Assembly (NCBI GenBank): GCA_948663505.1
Contig: CAPNAQ010000021.1
Span: forward strand, 1 to 18,205
Direction: 5' to 3'
Source: an uncultured Clostridia bacterium
GTDB taxonomy: Bacteria; Bacillota; Clostridia; TANB77; CAG-508
Length of the DNA stretch: 18,205 nt
Shown here: piece by piece, positions 7,562 through 15,305 of the stretch
How the letters are laid out: each line of letters begins with the position of its first letter
Position numbering within the stretch: the stretch's first letter is position 1
Program-made: the position numbers and the translations under genes
Notes under the pieces: model-generated
What the model was told of the DNA's origin: nothing
Database searches by the model: none
The model's input: the letters and a program-made list of their open reading frames with translations, nothing else

Positions 7562-8530
7562 ATGTATGAAAATAAGGAACTAGACAAAATGCCAAGGATA
7601 AAAGTAATAGGTGTAGGTGGAGCTGGAAATAATGCAGTAAACAGAATGATAGAAGACAAAATTAAAGGAGTATCATTTTATTTGATAAATACAGAAATAG
7701 GGATTTTAAAAAGATCAAAAACAAAAAATACATTACAAATAGGTGTACAAACAACAAAAGGATTAGGAGCAGGAGCAAATGAAAATGTAGGAGAAAAATC
7801 GGCTATAGAAAATAAAGAAGATATAAAGGAAATATTACAAGGTGCAGATTTGATATTTATAACTGCAGGAATGGGAGGAGGAACAGGAACTGGAGCAGCA
7901 CCAGTAATAGCAGAAATTGCAAGAGAGATGGGGATATTAACAATAGGTATAGTAACAAAACCATTTAATTTTGAAGGAAAAGCGAGACAATTAAGAGCTG
8001 AGAGGGGAATCGAAAAAATGAAAGACAGTGTTGATGATTTAATAGTAATATTAAATGATGAACTTATAAAAACAACAGACTCAAAAATAACATTAGATAA
8101 AGCCTTCTCATTAGCAGATAATGTTTTAGAAAAAGGGGTAAGAGCAATTACAGACTTATTAACAACAATAGGTGAAGTAAATATTGATTTTGCAGATATA
8201 AAAACAACAATGAATTATAGAGGGAAAGCATATATGGGTATGGGCAAAGCTTCAGGGGAGAAAAAGATTGAAGAAGCAGTAATCCAAGCAATTGAAAATC
8301 CTATAACAGAAAGTAAGATAGATGGTGCAAAAGGAGTAATATTTAATGTAAAGGGAAATGAAACCTTAAGTTTATTAGAGATTAATAGTGCAATTGGCAT
8401 AATAAATGAAAAAATAAGTGATGAAGCAAATGTTATCTTTGGTACAGTTATAGATGAAAATATAGAAGACGAAGTATATGTAACAGTTATAGCAACAGGA
8501 GTTGAAGAGAAAACGAAAGTAAAACAATAA
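7562..8530 (+). CDS. ftsZ: FtsZ-family cell division GTPase lacking the C-terminal tail
   Basis: FtsZ is the tubulin-like GTPase that polymerises into the division ring. All core motifs are present: GGAGNNAVNRM (residues 19-29), the tubulin signature GGGTGTG (105-111) inside TAGMGGGTGTGAAPV, and the T7 loop NIDFAD with Asp209 and Asp212 needed for GTP hydrolysis. RBS AAGGAGG (7544-7550) supports ATG 7562. At 322 residues it is shorter than usual (about 350-390 or more). It stops soon after the conserved core with VEEKTKVKQ and lacks both the variable linker and the C-terminal peptide that binds FtsA, SepF and other partners. Other departures are INTEIGIL for the usual VNTDAQAL and ILND for IPND. 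The neighbours are not the usual ftsA or cell-wall genes. It is probably a second, specialised FtsZ, co-transcribed with a membrane-anchored protein 16 bases downstream. Confidence 0.9.
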   Translation: MYENKELDKMPRIKVIGVGGAGNNAVNRMIEDKIKGVSFYLINTEIGILKRSKTKNTLQIGVQTTKGLGAGANENVGEKSAIENKEDIKEILQGADLIFITAGMGGGTGTGAAPVIAEIAREMGILTIGIVTKPFNFEGKARQLRAERGIEKMKDSVDDLIVILNDELIKTTDSKITLDKAFSLADNVLEKGVRAITDLLTTIGEVNIDFADIKTTMNYRGKAYMGMGKASGEKKIEEAVIQAIENPITESKIDGAKGVIFNVKGNETLSLLEINSAIGIINEKISDEANVIFGTVIDENIEDEVYVTVIATGVEEKTKVKQ

Positions 8531-8546
8531 GGAGGCTAAAAATCAA

Positions 8547-9230
8547 ATGAAAAGACTACTGACAATAATAAGTATATTATTAATAATTTTTATAGGAATG
8601 TTTATATATAAAATCAATAAAAATAAAATAGATGTAACAGCTTCAGAAGTTGAAAATATAGAAGAATATATTTCTAATATATATATGTGGAAAGAAATAA
8701 CAAATGAAGCATTACCAAAATTTGATGATATTAATAATGCACCAGAGCTATGGTTATGGGAAGTAGTTAAAAAGAATTTAGAAGAATATGAATTAACATA
8801 TGAACAAATAAATGGAAAAGCAAAAGAGATATTTGGAGAGAATTTAAGTAAAGCATTTCCTATACAAGGAACAGAGTATATTATATATGATAATTATAAA
8901 GAAAAATATTATGTAACTGGAATAGGCTTAGATGCAGAAGATGATTCTTTTTTAATAAATAAGATACAAAAGAAAAATGATATATATAAAGTTGAAATTA
9001 TAGAATATATAGAAGATTATAGTAATGCAATAAATCCTGAAAGTAATAATGATGTATATGATGTAGATATTAAAAATTTAAGAGATGAAAAAATTGCAAC
9101 AATAAAAAGTAATGAAAACGAGACAAAGGCAATTGAAATTGTAAAGAAAAATACAAATAAATTTACAAAAAAAATAATAAATTTGAGTAAAGATTCAAAA
9201 GGAAAAATATTTGTGAAAAGTGTGGAATAA
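8547..9230 (+). CDS. Membrane-anchored protein of unknown function, co-operonic with the FtsZ-like gene
   Basis: This 227-residue protein starts with MKRLLTIISILLIIFIGMFI, a basic end followed by a hydrophobic helix (about 4-22). With no clear cleavage site, this predicts a signal anchor that places the remainder outside the membrane. The outer part is acidic, rich in Asn, Glu, Lys and Tyr, and has no cysteines or catalytic motif that I recognise. ATG 8547 follows the FtsZ-like stop by 16 bases and has its RBS (AAGGAGG, 8529-8535) beginning at that stop codon, so the genes are tightly coupled. I cannot name a family. An anchor or partner for the tail-less FtsZ is an attractive idea, but an external domain cannot touch a cytosolic filament directly, so a link would have to run through the short N-terminus or another protein. 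Confidence 0.8.
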   Translation: MKRLLTIISILLIIFIGMFIYKINKNKIDVTASEVENIEEYISNIYMWKEITNEALPKFDDINNAPELWLWEVVKKNLEEYELTYEQINGKAKEIFGENLSKAFPIQGTEYIIYDNYKEKYYVTGIGLDAEDDSFLINKIQKKNDIYKVEIIEYIEDYSNAINPESNNDVYDVDIKNLRDEKIATIKSNENETKAIEIVKKNTNKFTKKIINLSKDSKGKIFVKSVE

Positions 9231-9304
9231 AGTTAATAAACACTTAGATAGAATTCATTCTTTTAAGCTAATATTATTTAAATTTAGATAGAAGGGTCAA
9301 AGTA

Positions 9305-10192
9305 ATGTTAGATACATTAAAAACGTGTAAAATTTGTCCACATAATTGTGGAGCAAATAGACAAGAAGGAAAAGTTGGAAGATGTAAATCAAAGAATACA
9401 GTAAAAATTGCATTATATTCAATACATAATTTTGAAGAGCCTTGTATAAGTGGAAAAAATGGATCAGGAACAATATTTTTTTCAAATTGCAATTTAAATT
9501 GTATATTTTGCCAGAATTATGAAATAAGTCAACAGGGAAGAGGAAAAGAAATTTCAATACAAGAATTAGCTGACATTTTTATCAATCAACAAGAAAATAA
9601 TGTAGAAAATATAAATTTAGTAACACCAACAAGCTATGTTCCACAAATAATTGAAGCATTAAAAATTGCAAAATGTAAAGGGTTAAAAATACCAATTGTT
9701 TATAATACAAATGGTTATGAAAAAGTGGAAACTATTCAGATGTTAAAAGGATATATAGATATATATTTGCCAGATCTAAAATACTCAGATAACTTATTAG
9801 CAAAACGTTTATCAAATGTGGATAACTATTTTGAAATTGCAACTGATTCTATAAAAGAAATGTATAAACAAGTAGGACAGGCTATTTTTGATGAAAATGG
9901 TATGATGAAAAAGGGGGTTATTATAAGACATTTGGTTTTACCAAACCATATTTTAAATTCAAGAAGGGTTTTAAAGTGGATTAATGATAATTTACCTAAA
10001 TGTTATGTAAGTGTTATGGCTCAATATTTTCCTACATATAAGGCTAAGGACATTCCTGATATTAATAGAAAATTGTCTAAAAAAGAGTATAAAAGTATAG
10101 AAAATTATTTATATAGATTGAATTTAGAAAATGGATATATTCAAGAACTTGGGGAACATGAAGAAGAATATGTTCCAAAGTGGAAGTTTTAA
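9305..10192 (+). CDS. pflX: PflX-type radical SAM protein
   Basis: This 295-residue protein belongs to the radical SAM group often annotated as a pyruvate formate-lyase activating enzyme homologue (COG1313, PflX). The [4Fe-4S]/SAM motif CNLNCIFC (Cys62, Cys66, Cys69) is followed by QNYEIS. An N-terminal cysteine cluster CKICPHNCGANR...GRC (Cys8, 11, 15, 27) may bind zinc or a second cluster. The middle reads as the expected barrel, including VTPTSY, IPIVYNTNGYE and YLPDLKYSD. The ATG at 9305 has AGAAGGG upstream. The enzyme would generate a 5'-deoxyadenosyl radical; its substrate is not established, and no glycyl-radical enzyme gene is near. It lies 74 bases after the membrane-protein gene on the same strand, possibly on the same transcript. 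The symbol is by family resemblance only. Confidence 0.88.
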   Translation: MLDTLKTCKICPHNCGANRQEGKVGRCKSKNTVKIALYSIHNFEEPCISGKNGSGTIFFSNCNLNCIFCQNYEISQQGRGKEISIQELADIFINQQENNVENINLVTPTSYVPQIIEALKIAKCKGLKIPIVYNTNGYEKVETIQMLKGYIDIYLPDLKYSDNLLAKRLSNVDNYFEIATDSIKEMYKQVGQAIFDENGMMKKGVIIRHLVLPNHILNSRRVLKWINDNLPKCYVSVMAQYFPTYKAKDIPDINRKLSKKEYKSIENYLYRLNLENGYIQELGEHEEEYVPKWKF

Positions 10193-10292
10193 AAATTTAA
10201 GTTTCGGTTTTTTGCAAAAATATATTATTAAGAAAAAAAGATATATATTTAAAACATATAAACCAAAATTATAAATAGTTAGGAGGAGGCAC

Positions 10293-11435
10293 ATGGAAAT
10301 TAAAGTTATTGCTTCAACAAAAGTGGGTCATAGTTTAACAAAAGAGGAGGCACTTGATTTTTCAGGTAAATCTGCAGGGATATGTTATTTGCCAGATACA
10401 TTGGAAATGTTGTTTTCTGAATCTCCAGAAAAAACACAAAGGAGAGTAAAAGGCAATTTAGAATCTGGACATCATAGTGTATTTGGACATCCAACATATA
10501 ATCTAAGTTTAGAGGGAATACCAAAAATACTAGCAATGATATTAAATAATGAAAAAATTTATAATACTTCAGAAAAATCAGCTAGATATACTAAAATGGA
10601 ACCCTCAGAACAAGAAAAAGTGTTATATGAAAAATGGATAGAAATTTTCAAAAATGTAATTAGTAAAGAATATCCAAACTTTGATGAAAAAAGAGTAATA
10701 AAATTAGCTCAAGAGAATGCTAGATATTTAATAAGCGTATTTACACCTGCAACGATTATGGAATATACAGTAAGCTTTGAACAATTAAATTTTATAATTA
10801 GCTGGTTTGAAGATTATATAGAAAATGAAAAAGATAATTCATTCTCTATAAAATTAAAAAGTGCAATGAAAGATTTTTTAAATAATTTAATGCATTTAAA
10901 GGTAGAAGGATTAAACCCTAGAGTAAAAGGAACAACATTATCTTTATTTGCAAAAAGAGATAGAAAAGAAGAATTTGGAGAAAATTATTGCACAACATAT
11001 TTAGCTAGTTTTTCACAGTTGGCACAGGCACAAAGACATAGAACATTATCATATGAAATGACTTTATTAGAAAATGCCCAATACTATGTACCAAAAATAA
11101 TAAAAGGTACAGACTTAGAAAATGAATGGATTGAAGATATATCGTCATTGCGAGATTATTATCCCCAAGGTATGTTAGTAAAAGTCAATGAAAGAGGAAC
11201 AATTGAAAATTTTGTATTGAAATGTACAGAACGTTTATGTGGAGCTGCACAACTGGAGATAATGGAGCAAACTAAATACACAATGAATAAATATTTAAAT
11301 TCTGTCAAAGAAGATGTAGGCTTATATGAGTATTTATTAAAATACTCAAAAGGAGCAAGATGTACATTCACAAATTGGAAATGCAATTCACCATGTATAT
11401 TTGGTGGAATAAATGCTATGAATAGAAAAATATAA
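10293..11435 (+). CDS. thyX: Flavin-dependent thymidylate synthase-like protein with two ThyX-like halves
   Basis: ThyX methylates dUMP to dTMP using methylene-tetrahydrofolate, FAD and NADPH. At 380 residues this is much longer than common ThyX (about 210-270), and both halves resemble the fold. The N-terminal half has GHHSVFGHPTYNLSLEGI (59-76), the usual GHxSxFEH region, then SEKSARY (93-99), but the RHR triad is replaced by a NNEK-like stretch. The C-terminal half has FSQLAQAQRHRTLSYEM with Arg248-His249-Arg250, then YYVPK, but lacks the usual Ser seven residues after RHR and the second SxRY. It ends in a cysteine-rich tail (RCTFTNWKCNSPC). The two halves may complement each other in a pseudo-dimer. 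GGAGGAGG just before ATG 10293 supports the start. DHFR and dCMP deaminase genes follow on the same strand, consistent with a dTMP role. Family is fairly sure; activity is not. Confidence 0.82.
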   Translation: MEIKVIASTKVGHSLTKEEALDFSGKSAGICYLPDTLEMLFSESPEKTQRRVKGNLESGHHSVFGHPTYNLSLEGIPKILAMILNNEKIYNTSEKSARYTKMEPSEQEKVLYEKWIEIFKNVISKEYPNFDEKRVIKLAQENARYLISVFTPATIMEYTVSFEQLNFIISWFEDYIENEKDNSFSIKLKSAMKDFLNNLMHLKVEGLNPRVKGTTLSLFAKRDRKEEFGENYCTTYLASFSQLAQAQRHRTLSYEMTLLENAQYYVPKIIKGTDLENEWIEDISSLRDYYPQGMLVKVNERGTIENFVLKCTERLCGAAQLEIMEQTKYTMNKYLNSVKEDVGLYEYLLKYSKGARCTFTNWKCNSPCIFGGINAMNRKI

Positions 11436-11442
11436 ATTAAAA

Positions 11443-11470
11443 CATAGCGATAATTGATTTATAGGCTATG
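11443..11470 (+). repeat. Weak inverted repeat between thyX-like and DHFR genes
   Basis: CATAGC (11443-11448) and GCTATG (11465-11470) are exact inverted copies 16 bases apart. The hairpin would be weak and has no T run, so it is unlikely to be a full terminator. It may be an operator or chance. It does not argue strongly against co-transcription. Confidence 0.25.
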
Positions 11471-11526
11471 GCTTATATATCAAAAATAATATAATAAATG
11501 TTATAAATATAGATTGGAGAAAACAT

Positions 11527-12015
11527 ATGTTAAGTATAATAGTAGCGAAAGCAAAAAATAATATAATAGGAAAAGATAATCAAATGTTATGGAAAATACC
11601 AGATGATTTAAAAAGATTTAAAGAAAGAACAGTAGGACATACAATAATAATGGGAAGGAAAACATTTGAATCATTAGGAGGAATTTTACCTGATAGAAAG
11701 CATATCATACTAAGTAGAAATCCTGACTTTAATATAGATTCAGATTATGTAAAAGTAGTACATTCATTATTAGAATTACAAGAATATATAGAAAGTGAAG
11801 AAGAAAACTTTGTAATAGGAGGAGCAATAATTTATAATCTATTAATGCCATATGCAAAAAAAATGTATGTAACACAATTAGATAAAGTTTATGAAGGAGA
11901 TACACTGTTTCCTAAAATAAATGAAGAAGAGTGGAAAGAAGTTTCTAGAGAAAAAGGTCCCAATGATGGAATTAATGATTTTAATTATGAGTATATAACA
12001 TATTTAAAAAAATAA
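11527..12015 (+). CDS. folA: Dihydrofolate reductase
   Basis: DHFR reduces dihydrofolate to tetrahydrofolate with NADPH. The 162-residue length is typical. Visible motifs are NNIIGKDNQMLWKIPDDLKRF (11-31) with the substrate-binding acid at Asp27, IMGRKTFESLGGILPDRKHI (41-60) with NADPH-binding residues, FVIGGAIIY (95-103), and the C-terminal strand NYEYITYL. In the Met20 loop the normally conserved Pro after Met20 is Leu21 (MLW for MPW/LPW), the position where Pro-to-Leu is a known trimethoprim-resistance change in E. coli DHFR. ATG 11527 has TTGGAGA upstream. It lies 91 bases after the ThyX-like gene and 46 before the dCMP deaminase start, probably one operon. Its presence next to ThyX is notable because ThyX, unlike ThyA, does not produce dihydrofolate. 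Confidence 0.95.
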   Translation: MLSIIVAKAKNNIIGKDNQMLWKIPDDLKRFKERTVGHTIIMGRKTFESLGGILPDRKHIILSRNPDFNIDSDYVKVVHSLLELQEYIESEEENFVIGGAIIYNLLMPYAKKMYVTQLDKVYEGDTLFPKINEEEWKEVSREKGPNDGINDFNYEYITYLKK

Positions 12016-12061
12016 TATAGAGACATATTTATTGGTTATAATAGTTTATGAGGAGATTTTT

Positions 12062-12571
12062 ATGATTGAAAATCAAAATGAAAAGAGAAAAGATTACATA
12101 AATTGGGAAGAGTACTTTATGGCGATAGCAAAACTTTCAGCAATGAGAAGTAAAGACCCTTCAACACAAGTTGGAGCATGTATAGTTAGTAATGATAATA
12201 GAATTTTATCAATTGGATATAATGGAGCACCAAATGGTTTTTGTGATGAAGATTTTCCATGGGGAAGAGAGGGAGAAAATTTAGATACAAAGTATCCATA
12301 TGTATGCCATGCAGAGCTAAATGCAATTTTGAATTATAGAGGAAATAAAAAAGATGTAGAAAATGCATGTATATATGTAGATTTATTTCCTTGTAATGAA
12401 TGTGCTAAAATTATAATTCAGTCAGGAATAAAAGAGGTAATTTATTTATCTGATAAATATGCAGATTCTGAAAACAATATTGCTGCTAGAAGATTATTTG
12501 ATAAATGTGGTGTTAGATATAGAAAAATACAGATTGATGAAGAAAAAGAAATTATAATTAAATTAAAATAA
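12062..12571 (+). CDS. dCMP deaminase
   Basis: A zinc-dependent cytidine/deoxycytidylate deaminase family member that converts dCMP to dUMP, the substrate for thymidylate synthase. The zinc and proton-shuttle motifs are CHAELNAI (His83, Glu85) and PCNECAK (Cys111, Cys114), numbered from 12062. Other family-typical stretches are WEEYFMAIAKLSAMRSKDPS, TQVGACIV and GYNGAPNGF, and the C-terminal IKEVIYLSDKYADS resembles the ComEB/DCTD type. An earlier in-frame ATG (12032) would add ten residues, but GAGGAG just upstream of ATG 12062 and the family's start at this point favour 12062 (169 residues). As the third gene of the cluster it supplies dUMP for the upstream ThyX-like enzyme. The stop codon overlaps the bidirectional terminator shared with mutS2. 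Confidence 0.95.
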   Translation: MIENQNEKRKDYINWEEYFMAIAKLSAMRSKDPSTQVGACIVSNDNRILSIGYNGAPNGFCDEDFPWGREGENLDTKYPYVCHAELNAILNYRGNKKDVENACIYVDLFPCNECAKIIIQSGIKEVIYLSDKYADSENNIAARRLFDKCGVRYRKIQIDEEKEIIIKLK

Positions 12572-12592
12572 AGCATTTATGACAAATGCTTT
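12570..12592. terminator. Bidirectional terminator between dCMP deaminase and mutS2
   Basis: AAAGCATTT (12570-12578), loop ATGAC, AAATGCTTT (12584-12592), with A/T-rich flanks on each side, serves both converging genes. The TAA stop of the plus-strand gene and the stop of the minus-strand gene both overlap the arms, so the two coding regions end only 19 bases apart. Confidence 0.8.
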
Positions 12593-14936
12593 ATTTTAGT
12601 TCTATTACAGTAACTCCCATTTCACCTTCACCATAAGTGCCTAATCGGAAAGATTTTACATGAGGATTACTTTTTAAAAATTTATGAATTCCTTCACGCA
12701 ATTTTCCAGTTCCTTTACCATGAACAATTCTTGCAGTTTCTAATTTTGCAAGTGAACAATCATCTAAAAATTTATCAACAACAAATATAGCATCATCAAC
12801 AGTTAAACCAATAACATTAATTTCAGATTTTGCATTTCTTGTTTTGGAAACAGAATTATAAGAAACTGAAGATGTTGATTTTTTAGTATTATTATTGACT
12901 TTTTGGAGGTATTTTATATTTACAGTTATTTTCATATTTCCAATTTGAACTTGAACATCATTAGATTTAGATATATTAGAAACAATAATACCTTCTTTTC
13001 CAACAGTTGTTACAAAAACACTCATATTTATTTTAATATCTTTAGGTTCTAAAGAATTAATTTTAATAGTAGGTTCTTTATTTGTAGACATTTTTTTAAT
13101 ATCATTGTTTAAATTATTTCTTAAATTGTTTAATTCACTGTTAGAAGCAGTTTTGTTCATTTTAGAAATAATCTCATTTGCTTCTTGTTTTGCATTAAGA
13201 AGAATATCTCGAGCCTTAATTTTTGCATTATTAATTATATCTTTTTCTTGTTCTAATAAATTTGAATTATCTCTTTCTAAAGATTTTCTTAAATTTGTAA
13301 CTTTTTCTAACTCATTAGAGATATTAGCTTTTTCTTTTTCAATTCTAGATTTGTTGTCATATATATTTTTTAAAAGTTCCTCAAAATCAATATCTTTTTT
13401 GCTTAGATTAGATTTAGCTGTATTTATGATTTTTTCTGATAATCCTAGTTTTTTACTTATTTCAAAAGCATTACTTTTACCAGGTACACCAATTAAAAGA
13501 TGGTAAGTAGGAGAAAGAGTATTTATATCAAATTCTACAGAAGCATTTTCAAATCCATCTGTTACTAAAGCAAATTTTTTTAATTCTTGATAATGAGTTG
13601 TTGCAACTGTTAAAGCTCCTTTTGTATAAAAGTAATTTAAAATGCTAGTTGCAAGTGCTGCTCCTTCAATAGGATCAGTACCTGAACCTAATTCATCAAC
13701 TAAAATTAAAGAGTTTTCTGTTGCATTATTAGCGATATCAACAATATTTTTTATATGTGATGAAAATGTACTCAAAGAATCAGAGATACTTTGATCATCA
13801 CCAATATCAGCAAAAACGTTATCAAAAACATATATTGAGGAATTTTCATTAGCAGGTATATTAAGACCACTACATGCCATACATGTAAGCAATCCAATTG
13901 TTTTTAATGTAACTGTTTTTCCACCAGTATTTGGACCTGTTATTACTAAACTTGAAAAATCTTTTCCTAATGTTAATGAAAATGGAATAGCTTCTTTTGG
14001 ATTTAATAATGGATGTTTTGCATTGTTTAATATAATTATTTTATCATCATTTAGTTTTGGTGTTATCCCATTAATAGATTTTGAATATTTTGCTTTAGCG
14101 AAAATAAAATCCAAAATTCCTATTGTATTAATATTTGTTCTTAATTCAGATATATAAGGACAAAATAAATTTGTTAATTCTTGTAAAATTTTTTCTATTT
14201 CTTGAGTTTCCTCAATTTTTAGATTTGCAAGTTCATTGTTCATTTCAAATATAGAAATAGGTTCAATAAAAATTGTTGAACCAGAACTTGAAATATCATG
14301 TACAAATCCTTTAATTTGTGTTCTATATTCTTCTTTAACAGGTATTACATATCTATCATTTCTTATTGTAATTACATTTTCTTGTATATATTTAGCATGT
14401 GATGAAGAATGTATAAAATCATTTAATCTTGATTTTATGTTTTGTTCTATTCTTTTTTGTGTTTTTCTTATATTTATTAAAGTACTTGATGCATTATCAT
14501 CAATTGTGTTTTCTTCAGTAATGCTTTTTTTAATTTTTTCAATAATAGAAGTATTTGTATATAATTTGGAAAATTCACTTTCTAAGTAAGGATATTTGCT
14601 TGTATTTACATGTTCTACATAAAAAAATTTTTTTAAGTTGTTACATATAATTAGTATTTTTGTTAGTTGTAATATTGATTGTATTGAAAGTGTTCCATAT
14701 GATTCAAGTATTTTTAAGTTTATTGTATTATCTTCTATTTCGTCAATTGGCGGTATTCCATTTTTGTATATGATTTGTACTGCTTCATCTGTTTCGTTAA
14801 GCAAATTTTTTACTTTTTCTTTATTGTTTATAGGTATTAATTGTAAGCTTTTTTCTTTTCCTATATATGTTATGGCATTTTTTGAAAGTTCTTGTTGTAT
14901 TCTATTATATTCAAGTTTTTCTAAGTTAGTATTCAT
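12591..14936 (-). CDS. mutS2: MutS2 (ATPase with C-terminal Smr nuclease domain)
   Basis: MutS2 is a MutS-family ATPase without the mismatch-recognition domains. It is linked to suppression of recombination, and in Bacillus to sensing and rescue of collided ribosomes. The 781-residue length is typical. The lever/clamp region includes RNDRYVIPVKEEY and ISSSGSTIFIEP. Next come Walker A GPNTGGKT (334-341), then GDDQSISDSLSTFSSH, Walker B LILVDELGSGTDP, and the histidine switch ATTHY. A long Lys/Glu/Asn coiled coil (about 510-620), a KOW-like stretch (VFVTTVGKEGIIV) and a C-terminal Smr domain (about 705-781) follow, the last with RIVHGKGTGKLREG (His739). AGAAGGG lies upstream of the start in its own direction. 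It is the only minus-strand gene recognised, with its own promoter, and converges on the dTMP cluster. No missing motif was noticed. Confidence 0.97.
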   Translation of the reverse strand: MNTNLEKLEYNRIQQELSKNAITYIGKEKSLQLIPINNKEKVKNLLNETDEAVQIIYKNGIPPIDEIEDNTINLKILESYGTLSIQSILQLTKILIICNNLKKFFYVEHVNTSKYPYLESEFSKLYTNTSIIEKIKKSITEENTIDDNASSTLINIRKTQKRIEQNIKSRLNDFIHSSSHAKYIQENVITIRNDRYVIPVKEEYRTQIKGFVHDISSSGSTIFIEPISIFEMNNELANLKIEETQEIEKILQELTNLFCPYISELRTNINTIGILDFIFAKAKYSKSINGITPKLNDDKIIILNNAKHPLLNPKEAIPFSLTLGKDFSSLVITGPNTGGKTVTLKTIGLLTCMACSGLNIPANENSSIYVFDNVFADIGDDQSISDSLSTFSSHIKNIVDIANNATENSLILVDELGSGTDPIEGAALATSILNYFYTKGALTVATTHYQELKKFALVTDGFENASVEFDINTLSPTYHLLIGVPGKSNAFEISKKLGLSEKIINTAKSNLSKKDIDFEELLKNIYDNKSRIEKEKANISNELEKVTNLRKSLERDNSNLLEQEKDIINNAKIKARDILLNAKQEANEIISKMNKTASNSELNNLRNNLNNDIKKMSTNKEPTIKINSLEPKDIKINMSVFVTTVGKEGIIVSNISKSNDVQVQIGNMKITVNIKYLQKVNNNTKKSTSSVSYNSVSKTRNAKSEINVIGLTVDDAIFVVDKFLDDCSLAKLETARIVHGKGTGKLREGIHKFLKSNPHVKSFRLGTYGEGEMGVTVIELK

Positions 14937-14971
14937 TTTGTGTTCTTTCCCTTCTTTTTAAATGTGTTTTT

Positions 14972-15000
14972 ATTATAACATTTTAGCTAAAATTTTTCTA
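14972..15000 (-). promoter_or_regulatory. mutS2 promoter
   Basis: On the minus strand a perfect TATAAT (plus-strand 14972-14977) lies 17 bases downstream of TAGAAA (14995-15000). The predicted start, near 14965, gives a leader of about 28 bases before the mutS2 ATG. It is back to back with the tRNA promoter. Confidence 0.55.
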
Positions 15001-15019
15001 TAAAAAAAATAAAAAAGTA

Positions 15020-15048
15020 TTGACAATGATAAAAAAATAGTTTATACT
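15020..15048 (+). promoter_or_regulatory. Promoter of the tRNA gene
   Basis: A perfect TTGACA (15020-15025), 17-base spacer and TATACT (15043-15048) give a strong promoter. Transcription would start near 15055, some 28 bases before the mature tRNA. Confidence 0.8.
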
Positions 15049-15082
15049 TATTAATGCATTGAGCAATATAATTGAATAGCAT

Positions 15083-15159
15083 GCTCCCTTAGCTCAGTTG
15101 GTCAGAGCAACCGGCTCATAACCGGTGGGTCCAAGGTTCGAATCCTTGAGGGAGCACCA
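15083..15159 (+). tRNA. tRNA with CAT anticodon (elongator Met or Ile2)
   Basis: A complete 77-base cloverleaf: acceptor GCTCCCT/AGGGAGC, D-arm GCTC/GAGC, anticodon stem ACCGG/CCGGT with loop CTCATAA (anticodon 15117-15119), five-base variable loop, T-arm CAAGG/CCTTG with TTCGAAT, discriminator A and encoded CCA. The paired first acceptor position and the absence of three G-C pairs in the anticodon stem exclude the initiator. CAT can be elongator Met, or Ile2 when TilS changes the C to lysidine. C4-G69 and C5-G68 in the acceptor stem are features favoured by TilS in E. coli and hint at Ile2, but sequence alone leaves this open. It is a single tRNA with its own promoter and terminator. Confidence 0.95.
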
Positions 15160-15191
15160 AAAAAGATAATTCTTTGGAATTATCTTTTTTT
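15160..15191 (+). terminator. tRNA terminator
   Basis: AAAAAGATAATTC pairs with GAATTATCTTTTT around a TTTG loop and runs into seven Ts, starting directly after the encoded CCA. This is a strong rho-independent terminator for a single-tRNA transcript. Confidence 0.9.
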
Positions 15192-15276
15192 ATTATTATT
15201 TGTAAGTGTTTTAATTGGGTTATTATTAATAAATTACTATACAAAATGTCTTAGGGAAACTAAAAATGTTTTTCTC

Positions 15277-15305
15277 TTGACAATATGTTTTATAAGTGGT
15301 ATACT
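15277..15305 (+). promoter_or_regulatory. Promoter of the TetR/YhgE operon
   Basis: A perfect TTGACA (15277-15282), 17-base spacer and TATACT (15300-15305) form a strong promoter. The start near 15312 falls inside the repeat cluster described in the next entry, leaving a leader of about 75 bases to the TTG start. The stretch from the tRNA terminator to 15276 shows nothing that I recognise. Confidence 0.8.

Noticed and set aside
12032..12061. ATG 12032 as the start of dCMP deaminase
   Set aside because: GAGGAG precedes ATG 12062 at a good distance, and the extra ten residues are unlike the family.
13105..14961. Three plus-strand open frames (13105-13506, 14236-14589, 14638-14961) opposite mutS2
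   Set aside because: They are antisense to a full-length, motif-complete MutS2 gene, are rich in Phe, Leu, Ile and Ser as expected for the complement of AT-rich coding sequence, and have no RBS.
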